Notes: generated by a model not told the origin, from the sequence alone. A DNA stretch of 64,000 nt from Myxococcales bacterium (GCA_016707895.1 JADJGV010000005.1:62001-126000), one strand, 5' to 3'. Counted from the stretch's first letter, positions 36,617 to 45,492 are shown. Numbers and translations are program-made.

Positions 36617-37282
36617 GTGGCCACGCCGCCCCGCGTCCCCTGGATGACCGCGACCGCGCCGCCGCGCCGGACGCTCGCCGATGCGCTGCCCCGCCAGGGG
36701 ACGGCGCCGGCGACGTCGTGGCTGGTCCGCGAGGCCGCGCCGGTCGTCGACGCGCCGCCGCCGGCGCCGTGCCCCGCCTGCGCCACGCGCGCCGCGGGTG
36801 ACGCCGAGCTGCGGGCCCGGCTGGCGCGGGCCGAGGAGGACGGCCGGGCCGAGGGGCTGCGCGAGACCGCGGCGCTGCGCGCCCGGCTGGCCGCGGTCGT
36901 GGCCGCGCTCGAGCGCGCGCAGGCCGCCCAGGCCGGCGCCGCCGCCGAGGCGATCGTCGAGGTCGCGCTCGCGGTGTGCGCGGAGGTCGCGCCCGCCGCG
37001 GCCGGGCTCGACAAGAGCGGCGTCGCGGCGCTGATGGCCGAGGTGGTCGGCGTGGCCGGCGGCCAGCCGATCACGCTCAAGGCCCACCCCGACGACGCCG
37101 CCGAGCTGGGCGCCGACCTGCCCGAGGCGGTGCGGCTCGAGGCCGACCCCGCGCTGGCGCCCGGCGAGATCCGCGCCCACGGCGCGCGCCTGGTGATCGA
37201 CGCGAGCTGGGCGGTGCGCCTGGCCGCGCTGCACGAGCCGCTGGTGGCGCTGCTGCGCGCCCGCCGCGAGGGGACGCCGTGA
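36617..37282 (+). CDS. fliH: Flagellar assembly protein FliH
   Basis: 221 aa, GTG start. It is the stator-like regulator of the FliI export ATPase. It has a Pro-rich N-terminus, a helical stretch (LRARLARAEEDGRAEGLRET), the AIVEVALAVCAEV helix, and the C-terminal FliH/HrpE core (PITLKAHPDDAAELGADLPE, DPALAPGEIRAHGARLVIDA). An unusual CPACATRA pair of cysteines lies near residue 54. Position between fliG and fliI is canonical. Its TGA overlaps the fliI GTG. Confidence 0.88.
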   Translation: MATPPRVPWMTATAPPRRTLADALPRQGTAPATSWLVREAAPVVDAPPPAPCPACATRAAGDAELRARLARAEEDGRAEGLRETAALRARLAAVVAALERAQAAQAGAAAEAIVEVALAVCAEVAPAAAGLDKSGVAALMAEVVGVAGGQPITLKAHPDDAAELGADLPEAVRLEADPALAPGEIRAHGARLVIDASWAVRLAALHEPLVALLRARREGTP

Positions 37283-38586
37283 TCGACGCCGGCGCGGTGA
37301 CCCGCGCGGTGCGCGCCCACGCCGGGCCGGTGGTCGGCGGGCGGGTGATCGAGGTGACCGGGCTGATCGTGCACCTGACGTCGTTCGCGGTGCGGGTCGG
37401 CGACATCGTCGAGATCAGCACCGACGACGGGCCGCTGGCGTGCGAGGTGGTCGGCTTCCGCGGCGACGACCTGATGGCGGTCCCGCTGGGCCCGGCCCGC
37501 GCGATCCGGCCGGGCGCGCCGGTGTGGCGCTCCGGCGCGCGTTCGCAGGTCGCGGTCGGGGACGAGCTGCTGGGCCGCTTCATCGATCCGTTCGGCGCCC
37601 CGCTCGACGGGCTGCCGGCGCCGCGCGCCGACGCCCGGGTCCCGATCGACGGCCGCCCGCTGGCGATCGCCGAGCGCGCGCAGGTCGACCGCCGCTTCGC
37701 GACCGGCGTGCGGGTCGTCGACGGTCTGCTGCCGTGCGGGCGCGGCCAGCGGGTCGGCATCTTCGCCGGCGCCGGCTGCGGCAAGAGCGTGCTGGTCGAG
37801 CAGATCGCCGCCCACGCCGACGCCGACGTCGTCGTGATCGGGCTGATCGGCGAGCGCGGCCGCGAGGTGCGCGAGCTGATGGCGTCGCCGCGGCGCGCGC
37901 GCATGGTCGCGGTGGTCGCCACCGCCGATCGCTCACCGCTCGAGCGCGTGCGCGGCGCGTCGACGGCGTGCGCGATCGCCGAGCACTTCCGCGCCCGCGG
38001 CAAGGAGGTCCTGCTGGTGATCGACTCGCTCACCCGCTACGCGATGGCGCTGCGCGAGATCGGGCTGTCGCTCGGCGAGCCGCCCGCGACCAAGGGCTAT
38101 CCGCCGAGCGTGTTCGCGGCGCTGCCCCGGCTGCTCGAGCGGGTCGCGCCGGCCGCCGACGGCGGCGCGATCACCGGCTTCTTCACCGTGCTGGTCGAGG
38201 GCGACGACCTGTCGGATCCGATCGCCGACTCGGCGCGCTCGCTGCTCGACGCCCACGTCGTCCTGTCGCGCGACCTCGCCGACCGCGGCCACTTCCCGGC
38301 GATCGACGTGCTGGCCAGCGCGTCGCGCGTCGCCCGCCGGGTCGCGAGCCCCGAGGCCTGCGCGCTCGCCGAGCGCGCCCGCGGCGTGCTGTCCGAGCGG
38401 CGCGCCGCGCTCGACCTCCAGGCGCTGGGCGCGTACGCGCCGGGCGCCAACCCCGCGCTCGATCGCGCGCTGGCGATCGGCGCGCGCATCGACACCTGGG
38501 CCCGGCAACCGCCCGACGTGGCGGTGCCGTGGCCCGATAGCCTGCGCCGCCTCGCCGCGGCGCTCGACCAGGAGTCGCCATCGTGA
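37279..38586 (+). CDS. fliI: Flagellum-specific export ATPase FliI
   Basis: 435 aa, GTG start. It is the F1-beta-like ATPase of the flagellar type III exporter. Walker A GAGCGKS (K169), Walker B EVLLVIDSLTRYAMA, the preceding GERGREVRELM segment, and the family motifs PPATKGYPPSVFAALPRLLE and GFFTVLVEGDDLSDPIADSA are all intact. The N-terminal beta-barrel is present (VIEVTGLIVHLTSFAVRVGD). Coupled to fliH and fliJ by 4-nt overlaps. Confidence 0.96.
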   Translation: MIDAGAVTRAVRAHAGPVVGGRVIEVTGLIVHLTSFAVRVGDIVEISTDDGPLACEVVGFRGDDLMAVPLGPARAIRPGAPVWRSGARSQVAVGDELLGRFIDPFGAPLDGLPAPRADARVPIDGRPLAIAERAQVDRRFATGVRVVDGLLPCGRGQRVGIFAGAGCGKSVLVEQIAAHADADVVVIGLIGERGREVRELMASPRRARMVAVVATADRSPLERVRGASTACAIAEHFRARGKEVLLVIDSLTRYAMALREIGLSLGEPPATKGYPPSVFAALPRLLERVAPAADGGAITGFFTVLVEGDDLSDPIADSARSLLDAHVVLSRDLADRGHFPAIDVLASASRVARRVASPEACALAERARGVLSERRAALDLQALGAYAPGANPALDRALAIGARIDTWARQPPDVAVPWPDSLRRLAAALDQESPS

Positions 38587-39017
38587 CCATCCGCCCCCGC
38601 TCCCTCAAGGCCGTCCACGTCGCCCGGACCCGCCTCCGGGACCTCGCCAGCGCGGGCCTCAGCCAGGCCCAGGCCGACGCCGGCGCCGCCCACGCGGCCG
38701 CGGCCACCGCCACCGCCGAGCTCGATCGCACGCTCGACGACTGCCGCCGCCGCATGAACGCGGCGTCGATCACCGGCCTGATCCGCATCTCGGCCGAGGT
38801 CGAGACCCACCGCGCCGAGGCCACCCAGGCGGTCGCGATCAGCGCCCAGGCGGCGACCGCGGCGCGCGAGGCCAGCGAGGCGCTGGCCCGGCGCGAGCGC
38901 GAGCTGCGCACCGTCGATCGCGCGATCGAGCTGGCGCTCAACGTCACCGAGGAGCTGCGCGCCGCCGACGAGCAGCGCCAGAGCGACGACCTGAACGGCC
39001 GCCGGCGGTGGCCGTGA
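38583..39017 (+). CDS. fliJ: FliJ-like export chaperone
   Basis: 144 aa, GTG start. The chain is almost entirely one long helical hairpin (LKAVHVARTRLRDLASAGLS, ATAELDRTLDDCRRRMNAAS, ARREASEAL-type heptads). This is the gamma-subunit-like coiled coil of FliJ, which inserts into the FliI hexamer and engages FlhA. Sequence identity in this family is low, so the name rests on coiled-coil shape, size and its place directly after fliI. Confidence 0.8.
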   Translation: MTIRPRSLKAVHVARTRLRDLASAGLSQAQADAGAAHAAAATATAELDRTLDDCRRRMNAASITGLIRISAEVETHRAEATQAVAISAQAATAAREASEALARRERELRTVDRAIELALNVTEELRAADEQRQSDDLNGRRRWP

Positions 39018-40063
39018 AGGCCGTCGGCGTCGAGCTGGCCGCGCCCGCGCCGGCCGCGCCCGCGGCCCGGCCGCCCGCGCGCGACGATCGCTTCCAGCGC
39101 ACCCTCGACGAGCGCGGGCGCGACGACGCCGACGACGACACCATGCCGAGCGCGCGCCCGCCCCGCGCGTCCCGCCGCCTCGGCGATCGCCGCGAGGCGC
39201 CGCCCGCGGGCGCGACGCTGCCCAACGGGATCCCGGCGCGCGCCGACGACCTCGAGCTCGAGATGCGGCGCTGGCTGACCTCGCTGTCGATCGGCGCGGT
39301 CGGGGGCGCGGCGCCGATGGCCGGGGCCGCCGGGGTCGGCGCGCCCTCGCCCGCGGGCGGCCAGGCCGCGGCCGCGCCGGACGGCCCGACCGCCGCGACC
39401 GCCGCGACCGCCGCGACGACCGACGCCACCGCCGTGCTGGAGGTCGAGCTGGCGCCCGCCGCGCCGGCGGCGGCCGACGCCGTGGCCGCCGCTGACCCCG
39501 ATGCCGGGGCGCTGGTCGACGCGGTCACCGCGGCGCTGGCGCGGACCCCGCGCGGGCCGACGCCCACGTCGCCCGACGCCCCCGCGCCCGTCGACGGCCC
39601 GTCGGCCCCGACGCTGGCGGCGCCGCCCGCGGTCGCCGCGGCGCCGGCCGCGATCCACGACGCGCGCGCCGCGCTGGTGGCCGCGTCCGCCCCGGAGCCG
39701 CGCGACCTCGAGCCGCGCCTGGCGCCGCCCGCGCCTACCGATCGCGCCCGGCTCGTGCTCGATCACGACGGCGAGCGCGTCGTGGTGTCGGTGGCGGTGC
39801 GCCACGGCGCGGTGTCGGTGGCGATCGACGCCGCGGCCTCGACGCTCGGGGCCGCCGTCGGCGCCACCCTCGACCGCCTCGACGCGGCGCTGCACAGCCA
39901 CGGCCTGCACCTCGCCGATCTCACCAGCGGCCAACCCCACGGCGGCGGATCCGGCCAGGCGGGCAGCGCGCCGACGCCGCGCCGCCCGACCGACGGCGCC
40001 GAGCCGGCCGACGAGCCGCGGCCCGCGCTCACCCTCGACCCGCGCCTGCGCGCGCTCGCGTGA
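39008..40063 (+). CDS. fliK: Flagellar hook-length control protein FliK
   Basis: 351 aa; GTG at 39008 overlaps fliJ by 10 bases, with another GTG at 39014. The first 240 residues are disordered, Ala/Pro-rich, with repeats such as TAATAATAATTDATA, which suits the molecular-ruler part. The C-terminal domain (about 245-320: LVLDHDGERVVVSVAVRHGA, VSVAIDAAASTLGAAVGATL, LDAALHSHGLHLADLTSG) matches the Flg_hook/FliK substrate-switch fold. It lies immediately upstream of the hook-cap and hook genes. Confidence 0.8.
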   Translation: MAVKAVGVELAAPAPAAPAARPPARDDRFQRTLDERGRDDADDDTMPSARPPRASRRLGDRREAPPAGATLPNGIPARADDLELEMRRWLTSLSIGAVGGAAPMAGAAGVGAPSPAGGQAAAAPDGPTAATAATAATTDATAVLEVELAPAAPAAADAVAAADPDAGALVDAVTAALARTPRGPTPTSPDAPAPVDGPSAPTLAAPPAVAAAPAAIHDARAALVAASAPEPRDLEPRLAPPAPTDRARLVLDHDGERVVVSVAVRHGAVSVAIDAAASTLGAAVGATLDRLDAALHSHGLHLADLTSGQPHGGGSGQAGSAPTPRRPTDGAEPADEPRPALTLDPRLRALA

Positions 40064-40074
40064 CTGGAGGACCC

Positions 40075-40749
40075 ATGCAGATCGACAGCTCGCTCACCAC
40101 CCGCACCACCAGCAGCGCGAGCCCCGCGAACCCGTCCGGGTTGTCGTCGTCGCGCGACGAGTTCCTGCGCCTGTTCGTGGCGCAGCTCGAGAACCAGAAC
40201 CCCCTCGACCCGCAGAGCGGCGCCGACATGGTCGCGCAGCTCGCGCAGTTTTCGGGCGTCGAGCAGCAGGTCGAGACCAACCGCCGCCTCGCCGAGCTGA
40301 CCGCGGCCCAGGACGCCGCCGGCAGCGCCGGCCTGGCCAACCTGGTCGGGCGGCCGGTCACCGCCGACGCGTCGAGCTTCGCCGTCGACGGCGAGGGCCC
40401 GCCGCCGCCGGTCACGCTCGACAGCACCGGGCTGATCGCCGGCGGCGAGGCGATCATCCGCGACGCCGACGGCCGCGAGGTCGCGCGCGCGCCGATCGCG
40501 CCGGGCCCGCCGCCGACCCTGGCCTGGGACGGGCGCACCGCGGCCGGCACCACCCTGCCGGCCGGCGAGTACGCGATCGAGGTCGCCGCCACCGACGCGG
40601 CCGGCGCCCCGGTCACGGCCCAGCCTCGCTTCGCCACCACCGTCGACGCCGTCGAGTTCACGGCCGGCGGTCAACGCCTTCACCTCGGCCACGCGCGGGT
40701 CTCGCCCGGCGCGGTCATCACCATCGCCCGCGGAGGAACTGCCCCATGA
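40075..40749 (+). CDS. flgD: Flagellar hook-assembly (cap) protein FlgD
   Basis: 224 aa from the ATG at 40075, which has GGAGG upstream. The signature is SSRDEFLRLFVAQLENQNPL, then DPQSGADMVAQLAQFSGVEQ. The C-terminal FlgD Ig/FN3-like and Tudor-like parts are seen in PTLAWDGRTAAGTTLPAGEY. It caps the growing hook and is discarded afterwards. It overlaps flgE by ATGA. Confidence 0.95.
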   Translation: MQIDSSLTTRTTSSASPANPSGLSSSRDEFLRLFVAQLENQNPLDPQSGADMVAQLAQFSGVEQQVETNRRLAELTAAQDAAGSAGLANLVGRPVTADASSFAVDGEGPPPPVTLDSTGLIAGGEAIIRDADGREVARAPIAPGPPPTLAWDGRTAAGTTLPAGEYAIEVAATDAAGAPVTAQPRFATTVDAVEFTAGGQRLHLGHARVSPGAVITIARGGTAP

Positions 40750-42035
40750 GCCTTCTCACCAGCCTGTTCACCGGCGCCAGCGGCATGGGTGCCCACGGCG
40801 CCGCCATCGGCGTCGTCGGCGACAACATCGCCAACGTCTCCACCATCGGCTTCAAGCGCACCCGCGCCGGGTTCGCCGACGTCCTCGGCGGCACGCTCGG
40901 CAGCCAGCGCCTCGGCGCCGGCGTCCGCCTCGGCTCGATCGACACCCAGTTCGAGCAGGGGTCGGTGCAGCAGACCGGCGGCATGCTCGACGTCGCGATC
41001 CGCGGCCACGGCATGTTCGTCGTCAGCGGCCAGCACGACGGCCAGACCGGCCAGTACTACACCCGCGACGGTCGGCTCCAGCTCGACAACACCGGCTACC
41101 TGGTCGATCCGCGCGGCCTGCGGGTCCAGGGCTACGCGATCGACTCGGCCGGCGCGATGGCGACGTCGATCAGCGACCTGCAGCTGACCGGCATCACCAG
41201 CCCGCCGGTCGCCACCACCACCGCGGACCTGTCGCTGCGGCTGGACTCCAGCGCCCAGACCACGCCGCTGGCGGCCTTCGATCCGCTCAACCCCGGCACG
41301 ACGTCGAACTATGCGACATCGGCGACGGTGTACGACTCACTCGGCGCGCCGCACAAGGTCGACCTGTACTTCCGCGCCCAGGGCGGCGGCGCGTGGGAGT
41401 GGCACGCGATGGTCGACGGCGGCGACCTGACCGGCGGGACCGCCGGCGTCGCCACCGAGATCGCGACCGGCACGATGACCTTCGATGCCAACGGCGCGCT
41501 CGACACCGAGACGCCGGGCGTCAGCAGCGCCGACTTCCTCAACGCTGCGCCGGGGCAGGCGATCGCGTTCGACTTCGGCGACGCCATCACCACCGACGGT
41601 GGCACCGGGCGGGCCGGCACCACCCAGCCGGCCGGCGCCAACGCGGTGGTTGGGCTGGCGATCGACGGGCACGGCGCCGGCCAGCTGATCGATCTGCACA
41701 TCGCCGACGACGGCACCATCGACGGCGCGTTCGACAACGGCGACACGCGATCGCTTGGGCGCCTGGCGCTGGCCACGTTCACCGACGAGCAGGGCCTGGC
41801 CCGGGCCGGCGACGGTCTGTTCACCCAGACCTCGACATCGGGCCAGCCGCTGATCGACGCCGCGGCGACCGGCGGCCGCGGCTCGATCTCGGCGGGGGCG
41901 CTCGAGGGCTCGAACGTCGAGCTGGGCGACGAGCTGGTGACGATGATCGCGTACCAGCGGGCGTTCCAGGCCAACGTCAAGACCGTGACGACCGCGGACG
42001 AGATGCTCGCCGAGGTCGCACAGATCAAGCGCTGA
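40746..42035 (+). CDS. flgE: Flagellar hook protein FlgE
   Basis: 429 aa. The N-terminal rod/hook signature is SLFTGASGMGAHGAAIGVVG and DNIANVSTIGFKRTRAGFAD. The hook domains follow (GMFVVSGQHDGQTGQYYTRD, LQLDNTGYLVDPRGLRVQGY; FlgE D2 around TVYDSLGAPHKVDLYFRAQG). The C-terminal signature is ALEGSNVELGDELVTMIAYQ, RAFQANVKTVTTADEMLAEV. It is an extracellular universal joint. The 111-base gap that follows is the first break in the operon. Confidence 0.95.
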   Translation: MSLLTSLFTGASGMGAHGAAIGVVGDNIANVSTIGFKRTRAGFADVLGGTLGSQRLGAGVRLGSIDTQFEQGSVQQTGGMLDVAIRGHGMFVVSGQHDGQTGQYYTRDGRLQLDNTGYLVDPRGLRVQGYAIDSAGAMATSISDLQLTGITSPPVATTTADLSLRLDSSAQTTPLAAFDPLNPGTTSNYATSATVYDSLGAPHKVDLYFRAQGGGAWEWHAMVDGGDLTGGTAGVATEIATGTMTFDANGALDTETPGVSSADFLNAAPGQAIAFDFGDAITTDGGTGRAGTTQPAGANAVVGLAIDGHGAGQLIDLHIADDGTIDGAFDNGDTRSLGRLALATFTDEQGLARAGDGLFTQTSTSGQPLIDAAATGGRGSISAGALEGSNVELGDELVTMIAYQRAFQANVKTVTTADEMLAEVAQIKR

Positions 42036-42039
42036 GCGA

Positions 42040-42078
42040 GGCGGCGGTGGTGGTGGCGGCGGTGGCGGCGGCGGCGGG
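42040..42078 (+). repeat. GGN trinucleotide run between flgE and fliM
   Basis: About thirteen consecutive GGC/GGT units. On this strand it has several G runs that could fold into a G-quadruplex in DNA or RNA. An inverted repeat GCGTCAG (42082-42088) / CTGACGC (42106-42112) follows. Together they could form a processing or pausing site in the long transcript. Confidence 0.55.
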
Positions 42079-42146
42079 CGCGCGTCAGGGTCGCCGACAG
42101 GCGCGCTGACGCTGGGAGGCGAGCCCAGTGATTCCGCGGGGTCACG

Positions 42147-43115
42147 ATGGCCTTCGGGTTGCAATTGACCCGTCCCGTGAGCGACTCATCCCTCGACCTC
42201 GCGGAACTTGAGTCGATCCAGGCCGCGCTCCGGGCCGCGGTGCCGAGCCGCGGGACCGGGACCACCTCCGAGGTCGACGCGGTGCCGATGCCGCTCCTGG
42301 CCTCGGAGCGCGACGCCGCCAGCGCGCGGCCCAACCTCGCCGACGTGGTCGCGCGGTGGTCGCGTCGGATGACGCGCATCGTCCGCAGCTACCTCGGCGA
42401 CGTCGATCTGACGCCGATGGGCGCCGAGGTGGTCGACGCGGCCAGCCTGGTCGACGAGCTGCGCACGATGTGGACCGCGATCGTCTCCACCGAGCGCGGC
42501 GGCACGCTGGTGATCGCGATCGGCGGCGAGCTGATCGAGGCCGGCGCGGCCCGGCGCTGCGGCGCGGCGGCCACCCCCGAGGCCGCCGGCCGCGAGCCGT
42601 CGGCGATCGCGCTGAAGCTGTTCGCGCCGATCGGCGAGGCGGTGCTGGCGACGCTGGAGCCGGCGTGGAACGAGGCGTTCCGCACGTCGCTGACCCGCGC
42701 CGACGCCGACCCCGACAAGCTGGTCGCCGCGCTCGGCCGCGACGCCGCGCTGGCCGCGACCATCATGATCAGCGGCTCGACCGCCGGCCGCGTGCGGGTG
42801 TTCGCGCGCCCCGAGGTGCTGGCGTCGTCGTCGCCGCCGAGCCCGACCGTGCCGGCCGACGCCCAGGCCATCGCCACCGCGCTCGGCGGCGTGCCGGTCG
42901 AGGTGCGGGTCGAGCTGGCCACGCTGCGCCTGCGCTGGTCGCAGCTGCGGGCGCTGGCCGCCGGCAGCCAGCTGACGCTGCCGGTGTTCGTCGACGATCC
43001 CTTGCCCATCTACTGCGGCGACGTGCTCAAGGCCTGGGGGCGCCCGGTCGTCACCCGGGGCGTGCTGGCCGTCGAGATCGCCGCGCTCCACGTGCCCGGA
43101 GGAGGCCGCCCATGA
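42147..43115 (+). CDS. fliM: Flagellar motor switch protein FliM (divergent)
   Basis: 322 aa. The N-terminus carries an LDLAELESIQAALRAA helix in the place of the CheY-binding LSQEEIDALL motif, but it is degenerate. A CheC-like middle domain follows (RYLGDVD-type start: MTRIVRSYLGDVDLTPMGAE; ERGGTLVIAIGGELIEAG). The C-terminal SpoA domain is good (VPVEVRVELATLRLRWSQLR, VDDPLPIYCGDVLKAWGRPV). It forms the C ring with FliG and FliN. The name rests on SpoA, size and context. Stop overlaps the fliN ATG. The normally intervening fliL is absent. Confidence 0.85.
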   Translation: MAFGLQLTRPVSDSSLDLAELESIQAALRAAVPSRGTGTTSEVDAVPMPLLASERDAASARPNLADVVARWSRRMTRIVRSYLGDVDLTPMGAEVVDAASLVDELRTMWTAIVSTERGGTLVIAIGGELIEAGAARRCGAAATPEAAGREPSAIALKLFAPIGEAVLATLEPAWNEAFRTSLTRADADPDKLVAALGRDAALAATIMISGSTAGRVRVFARPEVLASSSPPSPTVPADAQAIATALGGVPVEVRVELATLRLRWSQLRALAAGSQLTLPVFVDDPLPIYCGDVLKAWGRPVVTRGVLAVEIAALHVPGGGRP

Positions 43116-43393
43116 GCGACGCCGAGCTGCCACCCACGATCGACGTCCGCACCCTCGAGACGCTGCTGCACGACGTGCCGCTCGAGGTCACGGTCGAGCT
43201 CGGGCGGATCCGCCTGAACATCGCCGACCTCGCCGCCCGCCTCGGGCCGGGCTCGGTGATCGTGCTCGACAAGGTCACCGGCGCGCCGCTCGACGTCCGG
43301 GTCAACGCCCGCCTGGTCGCGCGCGCCGAGGCCGTCGCCGTCGGCGACCGCTGCGCCATCCGCATCCTCGAGATCGTCGACAAGGAGTCCTGA
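43112..43393 (+). CDS. fliN: Flagellar motor switch protein FliN
   Basis: 93 aa, one SpoA domain: LLHDVPLEVTVELGRIRLNI, then LAARLGPGSVIVLDKVTGAP, LDVRVNARLVARAEAVAVGD, RCAIRILEIVDKES. A compact FliN without a long N-terminal extension. It builds the base of the C ring and helps to dock the FliH-FliI complex. Confidence 0.95.
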   Translation: MSDAELPPTIDVRTLETLLHDVPLEVTVELGRIRLNIADLAARLGPGSVIVLDKVTGAPLDVRVNARLVARAEAVAVGDRCAIRILEIVDKES

Positions 43394-43394
43394 C

Positions 43395-44495
43395 ATGCGC
43401 GCGCCGCTGCTGATCTCGCTGTTCACGCTCGCGCTGGCGATCGTCGCCGGCCCCGGCCGGGCCGGCGCCTCGCCGTTCGAGCTCCGCGACCACGGCGACC
43501 GCGTCGAGATCGTCGCCCGCGGCTGGACCGCGGTCGACCCGTCGGCGATCGCGGTGACGCGCGAGCGCGTCGAGCTGGTGGTCGCCGGCGGCCTCACCGC
43601 GGCCCGGCAGTCGTACGAAGATCCGACGGTGCGGCGGGTCGAGGTCCGGGGCCGCGAGCCGCGGATGCTGTCGATCAAGCTGCGCGCCGACCACGACCGC
43701 GTCGCGGCGCTGGCCAAGCTCGCCACCGTGACCCAGGTCGGCGACGACATCGTCGTCGTCATCCCGCGCGCGGTGCCGCGGCCCAGCCCGGCGCCCGCGC
43801 CGGCCGCGACCACCACCGCGCCGGCCGCGACCACGACCGCGCCCACCGCGGCCACCACCGCGCCCACCGCGGCGGCCACCGCCGCACCGACCGCGCCGAC
43901 CGCGCCCACCGCCGCCACGAGCCCCGCGGCGGCGCCCGCGCCTGCGCCCGCGGCGACCGCGACCCTGCCGTCGGCGCCCGCGATCGGCGCGACCCCGGCG
44001 CGCACGCGCGTGGGCGGCGCCGCGACGTCCGCCACCGGCGCGCGCTGGTGGATGCTGCTGGCCGGCCTCGCGCTGGTCGGCGGCGGCGCGACCCTGCTGG
44101 CCCGCCGGCGCCAGCGCGCCCCGGTCGCAGCGTCGCGCATCGAGGTGATCGACTCGCGCGCGCTGGGCGGCAAGGCCCGCGTCGTCTGGCTGAGCGCCGG
44201 CGACCGCGAGCTGATGGTCGCCGTCAGCGCGCAGCAGGTCCGCCTGCTCGGCCAGTGGCGCCGCAACCGCGACAACGCGCTCGAGGCGATCGAGCCGAGC
44301 GACGGCGCGGCGCCGCCGCTGGCCCGCGGCTCGGCCCCGCGGCTCAAGCCGGTGCCGGCCAGCCCCGCGGTGTCGGGCATCCTGCGCCTCCGCGACAAGC
44401 CGGCGCCGCTCGCCGACGACATCGCGTCGGGCGATCCCGAGGCCGACGAGCAGTGGGCCCGCGACATCCTCGCCGCGACCGGAGGGCGCCGGTGA
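43395..44495 (+). CDS. fliO: Flagellar biosynthesis protein FliO, with large periplasmic part
   Basis: 366 aa, much longer than enteric FliO (about 120). It has a signal peptide (MRAPLLISLFTLALAIVAGP) and an N-terminal AMIN-like beta domain (FELRDHGDRVEIVARGWTAV, RVEVRGREPRMLSIKLRADH). A 60-residue Ala/Thr/Pro linker with APTAATTAPTAAATAAPTAP repeats follows, then the membrane helix WWMLLAGLALVGGGATLLA and the cytoplasmic FliO domain (SRIEVIDSRALGGKARVVWL, VSAQQVRLLGQW). It assists assembly of the FliP-FliQ-FliR gate. Confidence 0.88.
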   Translation: MRAPLLISLFTLALAIVAGPGRAGASPFELRDHGDRVEIVARGWTAVDPSAIAVTRERVELVVAGGLTAARQSYEDPTVRRVEVRGREPRMLSIKLRADHDRVAALAKLATVTQVGDDIVVVIPRAVPRPSPAPAPAATTTAPAATTTAPTAATTAPTAAATAAPTAPTAPTAATSPAAAPAPAPAATATLPSAPAIGATPARTRVGGAATSATGARWWMLLAGLALVGGGATLLARRRQRAPVAASRIEVIDSRALGGKARVVWLSAGDRELMVAVSAQQVRLLGQWRRNRDNALEAIEPSDGAAPPLARGSAPRLKPVPASPAVSGILRLRDKPAPLADDIASGDPEADEQWARDILAATGGRR

Positions 44496-45232
44496 TGAAG
44501 CGGCTCGTCGGCGCGGTGGTCCTCGTCGCGCTCGCCGCCTTCGTGGCGCCGGCGCTCGCGGCCCCCCTCGCCGCCGCGCCGGTCACGCCGGCGCCCACGC
44601 CGGCCCCGCCGTCGAGCGCGCTGACGATGGTCGCGATCCTCACGCTCGCGACGCTGATCCCCGCGCTGGTGCTGTCGTGCACCTGCTTCGTGCGCTTCAT
44701 CGTCGTGCTCGGGTTCGTGCGCACCGGCCTGTCGACCCAGTCGGCGCCGCCCAACCAGGTGCTGGTCGGCCTGGCGCTGTTCATGACGGTGTTCGTCTCG
44801 GCGCCGGTGGCCACCCAGATGTACGAGGCCGGCGGCAAGCCGTACCTCGACGGCACGATGGACGAGCGGCAGGCCGCCACCGCCGCCACGCCGCCGCTGC
44901 GCCGGTTCTTGATCGAGCGCACCCGCGACGCCGACCTCGCGCTGTTCTACGAGGTCAGCGACGAGCCGCGCCCGGCCAACGCCGACGACGTGCCGCTGCG
45001 CATCGCGGTGCCGGCGTTCATCGTCTCGGAGCTGCACACCGCCTTCGAGATGGGGCTGGCGGTGCTGCTGCCGTTCCTGGTCATCGACCTGGTGGTCGCG
45101 ACCGTGCTCACGGCGCTCGGCATGGTGATGGTGCCGCCGCAGGTGCTGTCGCTGCCGGTCAAGCTGCTGGTGTTCCTGGCGATCGACGGCTGGCACCTGG
45201 TCGTCGGCTCGCTGCTCAAGGGGGCGATGTGA
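44495..45232 (+). CDS. fliP: Flagellar export gate protein FliP
   Basis: 245 aa. The ATG lies within the fliO stop (TGATG). A signal peptide (KRLVGAVVLVALAAFVAPAL) precedes the conserved core: FVRFIVVLGFVRTGLSTQSA, PPNQVLVGLALFMTVFVSAP, IVSELHTAFEMGLAVLLPFL and VLTALGMVMVPPQVLSLPVK, LLVFLAIDGWHLVVGSL. It forms the inner-membrane gate with FliQ and FliR. Coupled to fliQ by GTGA. Confidence 0.96.
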   Translation: MKRLVGAVVLVALAAFVAPALAAPLAAAPVTPAPTPAPPSSALTMVAILTLATLIPALVLSCTCFVRFIVVLGFVRTGLSTQSAPPNQVLVGLALFMTVFVSAPVATQMYEAGGKPYLDGTMDERQAATAATPPLRRFLIERTRDADLALFYEVSDEPRPANADDVPLRIAVPAFIVSELHTAFEMGLAVLLPFLVIDLVVATVLTALGMVMVPPQVLSLPVKLLVFLAIDGWHLVVGSLLKGAM

Positions 45233-45492
45233 GCTCCCTCGATCTGTGGCACCAGGCGCTGGAGCTGATCGCCACCGTCGCGGCGCCGTTCCTGGTGGCG
45301 GCGCTGGTGGTCGGCCTGCTGGTCGCGCTGTTCCAGACCGCGACCCAGCTGCAGGAGAGCGTGCTGTCGTTCGTGCCCAAGCTGGCCGTCGCGCTGCTCG
45401 TGCTGGCGCTGGCCGGCCACTACCTGTTCGATCGCCTGACCCGGTTCACCACCACCGCGATCACCGCGACCAGCGAGGAGCGCGGGTCGTGA
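45229..45492 (+). CDS. fliQ: Flagellar export gate protein FliQ
   Basis: 87 aa, GTG start. Two helices are typical: LIATVAAPFLVAALVVGLLV ALF and FVPKLAVALLVLALAGHYLF, joined by QTATQLQESVLSF, the conserved loop. It overlaps both neighbours. Confidence 0.94.
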   Translation: MSSLDLWHQALELIATVAAPFLVAALVVGLLVALFQTATQLQESVLSFVPKLAVALLVLALAGHYLFDRLTRFTTTAITATSEERGS

